DNA of 64,000 nt from Bryum argenteum (Eukaryota; Streptophyta; Bryopsida; Bryales; Bryaceae), in contig CM073326.1 in NCBI GenBank assembly GCA_037043015.1, forward strand, positions 5,553,845 through 5,617,844, given 5' to 3'. The number at the start of each line of letters is the position of its first letter. Position 1 is the first letter of the stretch. The translations under genes were made by a program, and so were the position numbers. Below the pieces are notes generated by a model. It made no database searches and was not told the origin of the DNA. It was given only the letters and a program-made list of their open reading frames with translations. Below are positions 22,053-33,960 of this stretch, piece by piece.

Positions 22053-22564
22053 CTACTTGTGGCAATCGCAGTCCCCGCAGCTGCAGTTAGGGCCGCAGTC
22101 GCACTCCTCGTTGTAGCTGTTCACCACAATTACATCCGATCAGCAAATTGAAGATCGCTTCCAACAAAGGGATGTTGTAACAAGAAACCAAATCAAGAAA
22201 GTGAAACTTACTTGCGGAGTCCGCCCAGGGACCTGCAGCATCTGGAACACCAGACAACGAAGATAAGGTGAGTGAAATCGCACTTGAATAATTCTTTGTA
22301 GCTTTCTCTAAGATTAATTGTAAAAGACTCAATGAAGTTGATCAATATTCGTGAACAAACAATTGTTTCCGATCACTTTAGAATCAAGAACTGGTATATT
22401 AGCAACGGTGCAAGTATAAGGACTGACGCAACGGCATGTATGTAATCGTACTGATTCGTTTCAAACCAAGAACAAGGAGATACTGATACTCACCCGCATC
22501 CGTCACCGCATTGGCAGTCAGCACCGCAGCCGCAGTTGGGCTTGCCGCATCCTGTCTTGGCCAT
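22053..22564 (-). CDS. Metallothionein MT1, three exons
   Basis: Exons 22564-22494, 22241-22212 (30-nt microexon) and 22116-22053 give 54 residues. The N-terminal cluster is MAKTGCGKPNCGCGADCQC then GDGCGCC, and the C-terminal cluster is ECDCGPNCSCGDCDCHK, separated by a short RSLGGLRNYNE linker. Fourteen Cys in two clusters with CxC and CxxxC spacing, plus a terminal His, are typical of plant metallothioneins that bind Zn(II), Cu(I) or Cd(II) in the cytosol. It does not fit angiosperm types 1-4 exactly. The start ATG sits in GCCATGGTG context on the complementary strand, 71 nt before the first donor. An alternative acceptor 9 nt into exon 2 (GCTGCAG) would drop Cys-Cys-Arg and give 51 residues with 12 Cys. 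Residues 37-38 are Glu-Glu, as in MT5. Confidence 0.92.
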
Positions 22565-22675
22565 GGTGATGAGCCTCGAAGAAAAGAGATCAAGAACGAT
22601 GGAGCGAAAAGAGAGCTGAAGTAGGAGAGCAAACAACAATGAGGAAGCACGAAATGCTCTTGCCCGTGGCTGGAG

Positions 22676-22682
22676 CTTTATA
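22676..22682 (-). promoter_or_regulatory. TATA box of MT1
   Basis: TATAAAG, 112-118 nt upstream of the MT1 ATG. It is conserved with flanking GCTCCAGCCACGG in the other four units. Expected transcription start is near 22,650. Confidence 0.75.
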
Positions 22683-22739
22683 TTACTACTTGCGTCTCCC
22701 CTCTCCACGCAATGGCTCTATCGGCTACTGAGTAGCCAG

Positions 22740-23452
22740 TCCGTGCAGGTCGCATCTTCTCTATTTTAAGGGATGGAGCTTCTCCCTTTTACTACCTACC
22801 GTCTACAGTATTGCGCTGTTACCGCGATGGCAAAATTCGAGGAGAGACGTCGACATGTTGCTGCTGCATGATCTGGATTGGAACAGAAATCTTTGAAGCT
22901 TGTGTTAAGATTCAATTAGAGTAGCGGCTACTGACATTATTCGGTTATGCTTGTGGATAAATGATATTCAGGGGAACATGCCAAAGGGTAGCAGGTGGTG
23001 GGACGACGTAGCTGGATAAAGAGGAATTCATTGCATTCAGGAATCTCAGCAATATTACACCAATTATAAACATGAAGGTATGAAGTACGGTACTATAGTT
23101 GATTTTGGTACCGATATTCAGCTTGGAACATTGGGGGAGTTAATTCAGGTCTTTCAGACCCAATTATCACGGCTAGTTCAAAACAAAGTATGTTGTCGTA
23201 CTATCAGTGAATTTTCCTACTTCGAGAACTTCGTCAAACTGGGATGCCGCTCACAAGTTTGAAGTGACTTGAAGTGGACAACTTGTTTGCTTACTCGGCT
23301 TTCTCAAACTCAAGGCAATCATTTCTCTACCCTTCCCTTCTGACTGATATTTTCTTGTGTATATTTAAGAAATTTGATTGGATAGATTTCAAGACTCTAA
23401 ACCAACAAATCTAATAGAATCTGGTATAAAGACTAATTTGTTAATCTTAAAC
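22740..23452. other. Upstream region of MT1, conserved between units, no gene seen
   Basis: Recurs upstream of MT3, MT4 and MT5 (for example CGAGGAGAGACGTCGACATG near 22,838). It contains TGACGTC-like and GACGTCGAC motifs that could bind bZIP factors; this is only a sequence resemblance. Confidence 0.45.
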
Positions 23453-24670
23453 CTTAACCCCTAAAATCTAAAGCCCCGGCCCACAAGTTCCAAAATTCCT
23501 CAAAACGACCCTTTTTCAATTCAAGATGTAAATTTTTAACTTCTAACGTTATCTCAAGTATGTAATTGTAGGATCTTATACTTAACTTGGCAATGTATGT
23601 GTGTACCAAAACGTCGTTTCAAATTACTTACAAATCGTGAGATTGTAACATTCAAATATAAGGAATTTTTAAGCATGAAATGACTTTTCGGAAAGGTATG
23701 GAAATATTCTACATCAAGAGGTTTTAATTTCACGAGCTAAATATAGAAATACGAGGCCAACAAGACTCCAAACGTCTCATTTGGGGCTCTTTTCAACATT
23801 TGGGGTTAGTGTCTTGAAGATCCCAAAATGAGATGTTTGGAGTCTCGTTGGCATCGTATTTACTATATTTAGCTCGTATGAAATTGAAACCTCTTGCATG
23901 TTGTAGATGTTTTTGATACCTTTCCGGAAAGTCATTTCATACTTCAAAATCTCCATACTTTAGGAGATATCTATGGTCAAAATTTGAAAACACTATTTCA
24001 AGTCTGCCCAAAAACTGCCCAAACTGTTGTATATGCTCATGTTCTTGAAAAACTGCCTAAAATCAATCAAATGGCAAGAATTACAAAAATTCACTAGAAA
24101 TTGAGTTTTTATTCTAATTTTTTCTAATTTATTCTTTTTTTCTTTTTTTCTTTTTTTTCTTTCCCGGTACATGTGCACAAGGTTTTAAGACATGATCTCA
24201 TCGTTTTGATCTTCAATTCAATTATTCTTTACATGCCATTTTTATTTTCAAATACTAGCCTTTGCATTTGAATTTTAACCCACCTCTATGTGAGAATTCA
24301 AGCATTTCTTTGAGTTTTATAGGTCACTTGAGGGTAAAAAATGCATACACATGTTACTAACTCACTTAGGAAAAAGAATGTGAAGAGCCTCTAATCAAAT
24401 TACTCTTAAAATTAGTTTTTGGGGTCACGAAAACTTCGAATCCATTTTGTAACAAGTGAAAAAAACTTACTCTTCAACTTGGAAATCAATGTTACCATCT
24501 CACAATTGGTGAGGAAATTGAAGCTAAATTTGATACGCACGTACATGGACAAGTTTGGTACAAGATCTTACTGTTACATACTTAAGATTACGTCAAAAGT
24601 TGAAAATTTTCATCTTGAGAGTAGTTTTGAAACTTTTTGACAGCTGTGAAGCCTTTCAACTTTAGGGGTT
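23453..24670. mobile_element. Large foldback element in the unit 1 tail
   Basis: The left end CTTAACCCCTAAAATC-like and right end CTTTAGGGGTT form an inverted pair. Inner arms (23,670-23,800 and 23,830-23,960) pair closely, and the motifs ATCTCAAGTATGTAA and CATACTTAAGATTACGT mark matching outer arms. Compared with the copy in unit 3, the left arm has lost about 430 bp. Flanks with CAACAA(G/T) suggest a 9-10-bp duplication and hence a Mutator-like origin (tentative). No transposase. Confidence 0.65.
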
Positions 24671-24779
24671 CAACAAGATCCTGCAGTTGAAATTCTCAAT
24701 CACGTCCTGCACATCGATTTGAGAAAAAAGGTCGATTTGGACCATTCAACTATAACTTAAGAGTTGAAGTTTTCACCGT

Positions 24780-25080
24780 TTGCATTAACATGTTACTATT
24801 GATGTACTATTTAGAAATATTCGTATAGACCTGAATATCCTTATATTAGATATTCAGTACTGAGGATATTCCAACGTAGCTGAATATCCTAACCTCTTTT
24901 GCATGAGAGGATCCTGTGAGAACAACTTGAGAATGGCACCCTACTCTGAATAGGAACTGGATGGGTAATAAGATACCAATAATTCAGGATGTTGTTGCTA
25001 CTCAAATGCTCATGATTTTTGGGGTGATTGCCACGGCCCAGCAGAAAGTTGCACGGAGGTCTGGTTGAGCTGAATAGAAG
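24780..25080 (+). repeat. Conserved tail block ending unit 1
   Basis: Nearly identical sequence (TGCATGAGAGGATCCTGTGA ... GCTGAATAGAAGTAAAT) closes units 1, 2 (about 37,260-37,577), 4 (47,790-48,100) and 5 (57,150-57,470). It is the most uniform non-genic part of the unit. Short minus-strand frames in it are not consistently open. Confidence 0.85.
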
Positions 25081-25196
25081 TAAATAACCACATATTCGTT
25101 TAATTGGGACTATTCCACATATTTGGGACTATTCTGGTTGCATGTAATTGAAGGTTTTTAGGTTTCCACAAGTAGAAATTCTTGGGTCTAAGGTCC

Positions 25197-27353
25197 GGGT
25201 GAGCTTAAACTCACCCAGCGAGCTGGTCACGGAGCTTTGTGGGCAGGGCGAGGTCGCTCGGGCAGGGGGACGCATTTGCGTCCCCTTTCATCCAACACTG
25301 TTCACAACCGTGACCTGAACCCTAGAGAGCCGTTGTATCCTCCTCTCTCCCGCCGCGCCGATCACAGACCGACCGATCCAGCTGGTATCCTCCTCTCCTA
25401 CCGCCGATTGTGCAACGGGACCGAGTGCGTCTTGAGATGCGAGAAGGCGGGCAAACGAGCTTCTTCATCATCGTCGATCCTGTTCCCGCTCCCGAACTCC
25501 GGCCGAGCATGCTCAACGCCGGCCGGCTGGCGATGGCTTAAGCCATGAAGAGGATCAACGCAGGCCGCAGCAATTCGGTGTGTTCGACGGGGTTTCATTG
25601 ACATACCGCCAAGACGCATACATGTTGAAGCCCATTCGCACGGAAGGCTCGAAATACCGGACTTGACAACCGTACTACGCCGTAGGTATCGTGAAGATAT
25701 CCGCATGCCCCGGGAGGTTGTCGACCTGAAAGGAAAGCGCTCATGCCGCGGTGGATACGGAAAGAGCGCAGGATGGACTCTTCCCATGTCGGCCATGTTT
25801 GATGCCAACCTCATCCCGGTGGTGTCAAGTAAGTCGCCACTATCAAAGCCCGCCCAGTGAATGAGCAACCAAGCATCGCTAGGTGTTAAAGGTTTTGAGT
25901 TTCATTGTGCAGACGACCCGGAGGAATGCCATTGAGTCGGTGACGGCCTACTTCTCCAAGACGTGCGCGGCTTCAAAGAACGCGAGCCACAAGCGTCCGC
26001 ACGTGGTGCAAGATGACCACGGTGAGCATAAGCTCGACGTGTAATCACCGGGGTTGCTCAATCACAAAAACGAACCCCGTTGTAATCTTAGGTATTCTTC
26101 TTCTTCCATTGAAGGTCATTCACGATTCCAATGTACATCATTTTCATCATTAATCGACTCACCGGGTCCTTCGATCTTTTCGACGCAAACGACAAAGCAG
26201 TGTGTCCTTTCCATTGGAGGTTTTCAGTGATTCCGATGTGCACCATTCCATCAATCGGCTTGGTTTTTCTTGCAAACTACAAAGCAGCGTGCCCTTTTTC
26301 CATTGTTAATCGTCCTTCCTTCATTATTGCAAGCGCTTCGATCAATCGACACGTTCATGAAGGCATGAAATGCAACACACGCGATGGTTTTTACTTTCAC
26401 ACCACCGATTTTTGAGACTTGATGTATCCAAAAGCGTAAGAGACTGATTCAAGCATGTGAGGTCTGTCTGATTGAATTAAAGTCCTGCTTCATAAAAGCA
26501 TGTATTGCAACACACGCCAAATGGTTTACTTTCACACCCCCGAAGCTACAACATTCGATCAATCCAAAAGCAAACGAACGACTAATCCGAATCACGCAAT
26601 AAGAAAACCTTCTGGGCTTGTTCAATCGGACGATTCGAGTTGTAGAGGCCGGTTTGAATCCTCTATACTTTGATCCACAACCTATTGGAAGCCATTAGCA
26701 GCGTCGACGTTAAGCATGTTGGGTTGCTGCCAAAACGGTTCCTAGTCGGCCGAGTTCGGGAGCGGGGACAGGATCGAGCAGCTCCACTTGGAGCTTGGAG
26801 CAGCTCGGATGATACGGTAGAAGTCGCGCTCGAGTTACCGAATGAACTCGAACGATGACGACGATTCCAATGCGAATGGGCTTCAACGCGTACGTCTTGG
26901 CGGTGTGTCAATGAAACCCCGTCGAACACACCAATTGCTGCGGTTTCTGCGTTGATCCTCTTCATGGCTTAAGCCATCAGCGGCGTCGACGTTGAGCATG
27001 CTCGGCCGAGTTCGGGAGCGGGAACAGGATCGACGATGATGAAGAAGCTCGTTTGCGAGCCTCTGTCCTCAAGACGCACTCGGTCCCGTTGCGCGATGCG
27101 GCGGGCCGGGAGAGGAGGATACCGGTGGCTTGATCGGTGTGATGCGGCGGCCGGGGAGAGGAGGATCTGGCTTGCTTGATCGGTCTGATGCGGCGGGCCG
27201 GGAGAGGAGGATCTGGCTGCTCTCTAGGGTCGTGTCACGGTTGTGAGCAGTGTTGGATGAAAGGGGACGCAAATGCGTCCCCCGCCCGAGCGACCTCGCC
27301 GCCCGCCCAAAGCTCTCTGTGACCCATTTCATTGGGTGAGTTTAAGCTCACCC
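25197..27353. mobile_element. 2,157-bp Mutator-like element with GC-rich cargo (possible Pack-MULE)
   Basis: Flanked by a perfect 9-bp duplication, CTAAGGTCC (25,188-25,196 and 27,354-27,362), the hallmark of Mutator-like elements. The terminal 20 bp, GGGTGAGCTTAAACTCACCC, is itself nearly palindromic and is repeated inverted at the other end. The inverted arms extend about 450 bp with small indels and include GGGGACGCATTTGCGTCCCC-like sequence. The inside is much more GC-rich than the surroundings. It holds a frame at about 25,600-25,930 (DLTTVLRRRYREDIRMPREV, then GWTLPMSAMFDANLIPVVS) with a possible intron (GTAAGT at 25,829, acceptor GTGCAG at 25,912). That looks like captured host coding sequence, but I do not recognise the source. 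No transposase is seen. Confidence 0.85.
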
Positions 27354-28148
27354 CTAAGGTCCATGCTTGTATCGATTTGTAGATAGACTTAGGGCGGTGT
27401 ACAGAAGTTAGGGAGGCAGGGAGGATTGACAATTCCTTACATTTAGTTTGTTACATCATTTTCTGATACTGGTAAGTATGGAAAGAACACTAATGTCGAA
27501 ACGCCTAATCATGCTCTTCACTTCTATTGCAAATTAAAACTCATGATGGTAAAAAGAAATCGAAGAAGAGTGCAGATCAACGGTCACGCTACAAATATGT
27601 TGAAGGTGTAATACTAGAATTGGTTACGGTTTACTATGTTACAAGGGATGGGAGCTGCGAAACTCATGTCTTTACATTGCTTGAAAACAACAAAGTGTTA
27701 CACAAATTCTTCTGTACTTCAGTAATCTATAATTGTGTGATATTCATATGACTTACTAGAAGTTATAGGGCTTGGATTTTTTTTTTATACACTCATGCTG
27801 CACTGGGAGCATTTGTACACTTGGATAGAACTGCAATGTATGGACCTATATTCACCTCAACTAGATAATACATATGTATACAATGCTTAGGTAAATATAA
27901 TGTAAAGCTATATATTTGTGAAGTTTAGGCTTATCTTAGAAAAAATGATTTTCATATGGTTGCCTTTCCTAATATGCATGCAATTCTTGGAATCTCAGAA
28001 TTTCTTTGTAGTAATTGGAGGTCTTCAATGAGAAGTATTAAAGTAGAACCTAGCAGCAATCATATATAAGTGGAACTTAGCTCTTGCTTTTTTAAAATTC
28101 TTCTTGCAACGGGGTACATGTTGTAACTGTTGTGATAAATTTGTACAC
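27354..28148. other. Intergenic, nothing firmly recognised
   Basis: A 74-codon plus-strand frame at 27,527-27,751 contains a basic stretch (HDGKKKSKKSADQRSRYKY) but lacks a supported start or neighbouring exon, so I do not call a gene. Confidence 0.35.
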
Positions 28149-28385
28149 AACCCCAATTCCGATAAAATGGCACTATGCCATGTGCCATTTTGTCACACTA
28201 GATCTTACATTTATGCTCATATAAAATGGTATATTCTGTATTATCACATTTTTTTTGTAATATCACTTCTTTATACACATTGTCACTCATTTTCCCTAAT
28301 ATTACCATAAAATTCTGTTATATCACATGGTTTTTAAACTACAGTTCAGAAAGTTGAGGTGTGCCATTTTAACGGAATTGGGGTT
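28149..28385. mobile_element. 237-bp MITE-like element
   Basis: The left end AACCCCAATTCCGATAAAAT and right end ATTTTAACGGAATTGGGGTT are inverted copies with two differences, continuing into GGCAC / GTGCC. The centre is AT-rich. No clear target duplication, so the superfamily is open. Confidence 0.75.
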
Positions 28386-29691
28386 ATACGTATTGCATAA
28401 TTGTGCTTTTCATGATATACTATGGCTCTCTTGTAAGTATCATTTGTCCCACCTACACTAACTATGACAAGATGAATACAAGATGTTAGAGCAATTATGG
28501 GTTACTCCATTGGTTTTTTTTGTGCCTCCCCTATTTTAATTCTGATAATCCACATAGATCACATTAAATTCCAACAATCATTAAACATTATATTAATGAT
28601 AATAACCAATGTCACATTAAAAAATGGATGTACTGTGCAATTTTCCTTACGTCTATCATTATACCAAGCATGGTATGATATCATTGCAATAATCACAATC
28701 AATCAGACAATCACATTGTACGGCCCAAAGAATAATTCGGCAACGTACCACTGTAATCATTGCTTACAATGCCTATTATAAGTTAAATTCATGTATCCTT
28801 AATGTCTCTACTACATTCTAAGTGTTAATCTCAGTTTTAGTTATTAGTCATATGGACATAGTTGTATCAATGAGGGTATATTCATAGTACATTGAATACG
28901 TAAATATGTGGATAAAAATTCAAAGCTTCATTGTAAATTCATAGCAAGTTGTTATAAAACAATTGCAACTTCGTTTACACGTACTAGAGTTTGCAAACTC
29001 GTAGAAGCCTATTCACTGTTCGATGAGCTAGCTACTTCGGGAGCATGTGCAGATGCTCAAATGCTATGAGCTATTCTAGCTATAGCCTGAAGAACATGAC
29101 GATTGCCACTCCTTAGTGAACTCTACATACGCTGAGGCCACCACCAATCTTGTGTTGTCAACAAGAGACACTTGTTTTTTACACCAATCGTCTCTACTCA
29201 TTCCTCTGCAAATGAAGATTGGCCTCTCTTCCTCTCCAATATTGTACGCGGCATCAGCATCATCTGAATCTCACTGAATTCCCTGCATATATTCATTTCA
29301 CGTATAATGTACAAGTCAACTGCTAAAACTTGTCGGCTTCCTATTATACAATCATCCAAATATCAACAGACTACATTTAGAATTATGGTCATAATAGCCA
29401 CCAAAGATTGCTGAGTATCACATGCGATTAGTATAAAGAATATAATATTACAACAATTGAATGTACATGTTCCATGGCTACAATCTTACAATGTCGCTTG
29501 TAGCTCCATTAGTCTCCATAGTTCCCGCCCTTTTTATTGTATATGGTCCACCTCGCGTAATCTCCAAATTCCTACACCACCATCAATTTCTGACTGATTT
29601 GTCCAAGATCTAAATTGTCGCTGTAATGTACGTTATAGAATTTAGAGCACAAAAACTATGTCTCCTTGCATTGCCATACACTAGTCTTGAT
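28386..29691. other. Intergenic, nothing recognised
   Basis: AT-rich, only short frames, no terminal repeats seen. Confidence 0.4.
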
Positions 29692-30450
29692 GCCAGTGGG
29701 CAATTGCCCACTGGCTCCCTCTAGGACTTGGGCCGAACGTTTACCATGGTACTAATAACCGTTGTGCTTTACGACACTGCCTAGCTCGATAACTAGTCAT
29801 CATTGTAAAGACCGCTACACTTGATGCTGCCATGTTTTCAATGCAAATAACTATCAGCCATGTCCAATTGAAGAATTCATTTGACTAATCGTTTAATACG
29901 TGGGCACTGCTTGAAAATGTAGAACGAGTTTGAGTCACTTGCGTCTAGTATTCAGTATTCTTGTCGTCAGTGTTCGTCGATTGACATCAATGGTCAGCTC
30001 TAACAACCCCTTACAAATCGAGACATACATTGAAATTGGTAGACGACCATGGGAGACGATTCCATGCAGCAATTGTCTATTGTACGCTAATATTCAACCG
30101 ATATTGTGCGTTAAGTTTAGTCACTTGGTCGACACAAACGAGACAATAGTCCTAACAAAAGTTTCCACAACTGTATGATCATTTCTAATTGGGTAACACT
30201 AGACAGTGCTTCTATTACTCGTTGGATACTCGTGGCAGATCCAATAGGAAATTGCCCACTAACAATAGCTTCCTACGTTGTTTCTAACCCATACTGTATG
30301 ATTACTTCTAATTCGGTACATCAATACATTTGCTTCTATTACTCGTCGGATACTCATGACAAATGCAGTGGGCAATTGCCCACTGGCAGTAGCTTCCTGC
30401 GCTCTTTTCTAACTCATACAATATGATCACTTCTAATTGGGTAACACCAG
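29692..30450 (+). repeat. Palindromes and about 122-bp tandem repeat
   Basis: A perfect 24-bp palindrome with centre GGGCAATTGCCC lies at 29,692-29,715. A 20-bp version recurs at 30,366-30,385 inside a tandem array: two full units of about 117-125 bp (30,168-30,284 and 30,285-30,409) and a partial third. Each unit begins near TATGAT.A.TTCTAATT.GG and contains TTGCTTCTATTACTCG and TAGCTTCCT. The first unit carries only half of the palindrome. The short open frames across it are a by-product. Confidence 0.75.
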
Positions 30451-30786
30451 TTTTTATCTTCTGAATTGCTGAAACTAACTTCTAAGCAGACCAGGCACAT
30501 GTGTAGTTGAGATGTTAGGATTCAGCACGCGTCGGACGTATACCCGATGTCCACTTCCTTGAACCCCGTCCTCCGTGATAATCGCAACCTGCCATGACAT
30601 AAATTTGCTTCTACTTGTTGAGGACTACAATACTGCCCATGTCCAAATGAAAATGTCTCTCCACCGCGCATACAAAAAGTTAGGAACCTGACGGATTAGC
30701 GCTGCCGTCCAAATTGCTCATGTCCTAACCAATTTGAAGTGTTTCTAAAATTTATCACTCATTGTCCTATACAGTAAAGCATGGAA

Positions 30787-30932
30787 CACCATATTCATTT
30801 AATTGGGAATTTCTGCGAGATTGGGACTCTCTAAAATCTATAACTACCATAGATTTTCTGAAAAATCTATATGAGTTGTAGATTCTAGAGAGTCCCAATC
30901 TTGCAAAAATTCCCAATTAAACGAATATGGTG
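30787..30932. mobile_element. 146-bp MITE-like palindrome
   Basis: CACCATATTCATTTAATTGG at the left pairs with its complement at the right. The arms reach almost to the centre, broken by a few mismatches. A related half-arm (CACATATTCGTTTAATTGGG) occurs at about 25,088. No firm target duplication. Confidence 0.8.
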
Positions 30933-31758
30933 ATATGGACTGATTATAATCCTCCCACTACAAGAATTCCACCAAACCACTATATGAGGCTAACTTTCTT
31001 AACACAATTACGCTGTAACTAGCAAAAGCACTTACATTTTTTCTTGTATGAGTTCTCCGACCTATCAATCAATTTTACAATGTAGGAGCTTTCCACGACT
31101 ATCACATTAGAATAAGTGACCCACACATTTCATAGTGCATCAGTCTGACTTAGTCAAGGATTGATTTTCAGAAATAAGAATCATGAAATCTGGAAGCTAG
31201 GTTTGCTTCACAAACTCTTGATGAACTGATAATAAGATCGGGCAGTTTCAAAAATAACTTCTTGACATGTCTGCTGCATCACATACCAGAGCTGCCCGGT
31301 CGCTCTACTTTTTCTAAACGCCCTTCCCAGTAGTCAATTGCCCGCTGGGAGTATATGAATTTTGCCCTTGCAGTATACGAATTCTATATATACGAGTATT
31401 GTTGTTCAATACATGCTATACTATACAACGTCCAATTTAAATACTGAAAAAAATTATACAATTAAAATACAACATTCGTGCTGTTTCGGTAGAAATATTC
31501 ATACACAGTAAACAAATACAATGTGTAAGGGAGCGTCCTAACTGCAAACGACATCGACAATGCGCACAACGAGGTAATGCATGGCATCTACATGGACATA
31601 CGGACGTTCCTTGCATACACAATCACGTTCAACTCGAACATTGAAGCTGTGCAAAACTTACAATGAATGTATAAGGATGCTAAACATACAATGAGAAAGT
31701 AAGAAAGGAACTTACAGTACACTGACTTTACAAATGTTGTGGTGGTCGCCGACTTCCA
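30933..31758. other. Intergenic, nothing recognised
   Basis: No supported gene. A weak copy of the CAATTGCCC motif occurs near 31,336. Confidence 0.35.
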
Positions 31759-32163
31759 ATGGCGACCGCGGCGATTGCAATGTCGAATTTGGCCCCTGCA
31801 CCCCTCCAGCCCGCCGCCAATGCGCTGAAGCCTCACGTCTCAGCTCTCAAATTCTCTGCCTATGCGCTCAAAACCTTGGCCTCTAGTCAAAGACCTTGGG
31901 CTTGTGCTCTCAAACGTCGCTCCTGTGCTCGGAATCCTCTCGCCTATGCGAGCAAAATTACCAAAATGTGCTATCAAACCACCCACTTGTGCTCTCAAAC
32001 CGACAGGCATGTGTCGCCTCTCCTCTCAAACCGTTGGTGCCATGAAAAACAAAGTGACTCAAGGTCATCATTGTTGCCGCCTCTGCTCTTAAACCCTTCG
32101 TCCCATGAATACAACAGTGACTCAAGTGCATTGATTGACCTAACATGGCCATTAAGAAGATGA
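31759..32163 (+). repeat. Degenerate short tandem repeat with an open frame
   Basis: A 134-codon plus-strand frame is built from degenerate repeats of about 20-27 bp with the core TGTGCTCTCAAA, giving a monotonous Ala/Leu/Ser/Lys peptide. Overlapping frames are open on the other strand too. I treat it as repeat-driven rather than a gene. A real small secreted-type product cannot be excluded. Confidence 0.45.
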
Positions 32164-33960
32164 AAGGAAGCCACCATCTTGGAGCTCTCTTTTAATGGGC
32201 TTGGGGCCACGTTAGTGACATTTATTTGCTCATAACAAACTAATTTGGTGAAAGAGGAAAATCTTTAAAAATTATTGGCCCACACTTCCAATGTAAACTC
32301 CATGAGGCTAGCCTTATTTCCTACACCAATGAGGGATCTCTATTTTAATGGCCCCAACACAAAAGCCACCCTCGAGTACTTGTGTAAACTGGCCCTAACC
32401 ATCTGTTTTCATCCACTTTCCGTTCATGGAACCCTCCAAAGTGCAAGAAAAACATCAAACCTTCCGTACTTTCAAACTTGAAACAATATGAGTATGTGAC
32501 CATATTATCTTGTATGCACTTGTATTTGTATACGTAATTCAAATCTTAAATTCATATTCCTTACGAATTGTGAGATCGCAATGTTTAAAGTTTGAGAAAA
32601 AGTTCTTTTCCCTTATTAGACACATGGTAGTGAATTTATTGACACCCAAATAAACCAAGTCTTTTGGAAAATGCCTAAAAATCTTATTTACTCGTACAAA
32701 AATAGTACAAAAATATATAACAAAATTTTAAGTTCCAGTAAATTGTAGATGCGTGAGCATTTTCTAGGATTTTTGGAAGATTTTGAAAACAATTGAGCAT
32801 ATACCACAATTTTTGGCTGTTTATGGCACATTTCTAATAGTGTTTTGAAACTTTTGCCGTAAATATCTCCTAAATAATGATGAATTTCGAGAGAAATGAA
32901 ATGACTTCTATTATGTGAAATTTCTATTATGTGAATAATCAATTTTATTTAACATAATATCTCACTACTATATGTATACAAGATCAAATATGTCTATATT
33001 AAAAACTTATAAAGTGAGGTATTTTCCTAAAATTATTTGTCTCCCATTATAGTTCTCATTACGTATAATCATGAAATAGAAAACAATAGAAACGTATTTC
33101 TACTCGCTTTGTAAGACTTACATAAATAATTATTCAAATCAATACGATAAGAAAGATGCTACAAATAACTATCAAAAAAAGATGTATGTAAAATATTAAC
33201 GAACATACACTACACGCAACCCAAATTTGAAATTTTTACCATTTGTAAAATCCTAATGTTTAATGATTGAATTATAGTTTTTTTCAATTATTGGAATAAA
33301 GGTATCTATTTTTCCTAAGACCACAAACCAATTTTCGTATAAATATTTTATATGAGGCTTGTCGCAGTCTTTTTCTTCCGTAAATTACGAACATGTCTGT
33401 GCAATTTTTACCTTCGTGCAACCTACAAAATGTAAAGAAATGCTTAATTTTTCTCATACAGGTATCCTGAAATTCAATTACAATGGCTACTCTTTGAACG
33501 TAAAAATTGTATGTGAAAAATTATTAAATTGAAGTTCTAAACAGTGAGATCCCACTTTAAAAAACTTATTTACAAGTACGAAAATCAAAATACGAAAAAC
33601 AGGAAAACGTTTGATGTTTATGCAATTTGATTAATTTGGGCAAATTTTGAGAGTAAATGAGCATATACCGCAATCAGTAAGTGAGAGCGTACCAAACCAA
33701 AATCAACCATAGACAAGTCAATTTCGACTATAGGGGTTAAATTTGTATTACTTAGAATTTTTGTATCAGAATCTCTAATATTGCCAATATTTCAGAACTA
33801 CGGCTGTAAAAAAAATATTAGCTTTAACCAGTATTGACATAAGATGTTTTTGGCGACTTTTTATTTATTCCTACCTTTTGTAAGTGTACCCTCCCATACT
33901 TATTTCCTTCAAATTATGAAGATCCAAAACATGTTTATTCCTTTTTAATAGCATTGTTGA
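32164..33960. other. AT-rich stretch with a diverged relative of the unit-tail foldback
   Basis: Phrases such as GAATTGTGAGATCGCAATGT (about 32,564) and the stretch near 32,760-32,890 resemble the metallothionein-unit tails in order and spacing, but are much more diverged. Probably an old copy of the same inverted-repeat family. No gene. Confidence 0.45.

Noticed and set aside
22490-22708. Longer 72-codon frame ending in the metallothionein N-terminus (MERGDASSNIKL...)
   Set aside because: It would require translation from upstream of the TATA box. The ATG at 22,564 follows the promoter and leader and gives a normal metallothionein.
25398-25868. 156-codon minus-strand frame inside the Mutator-like element
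   Set aside because: GC-rich sequence leaves several frames open. It has no recognisable motif, and the opposite strand shows better exon-like borders.
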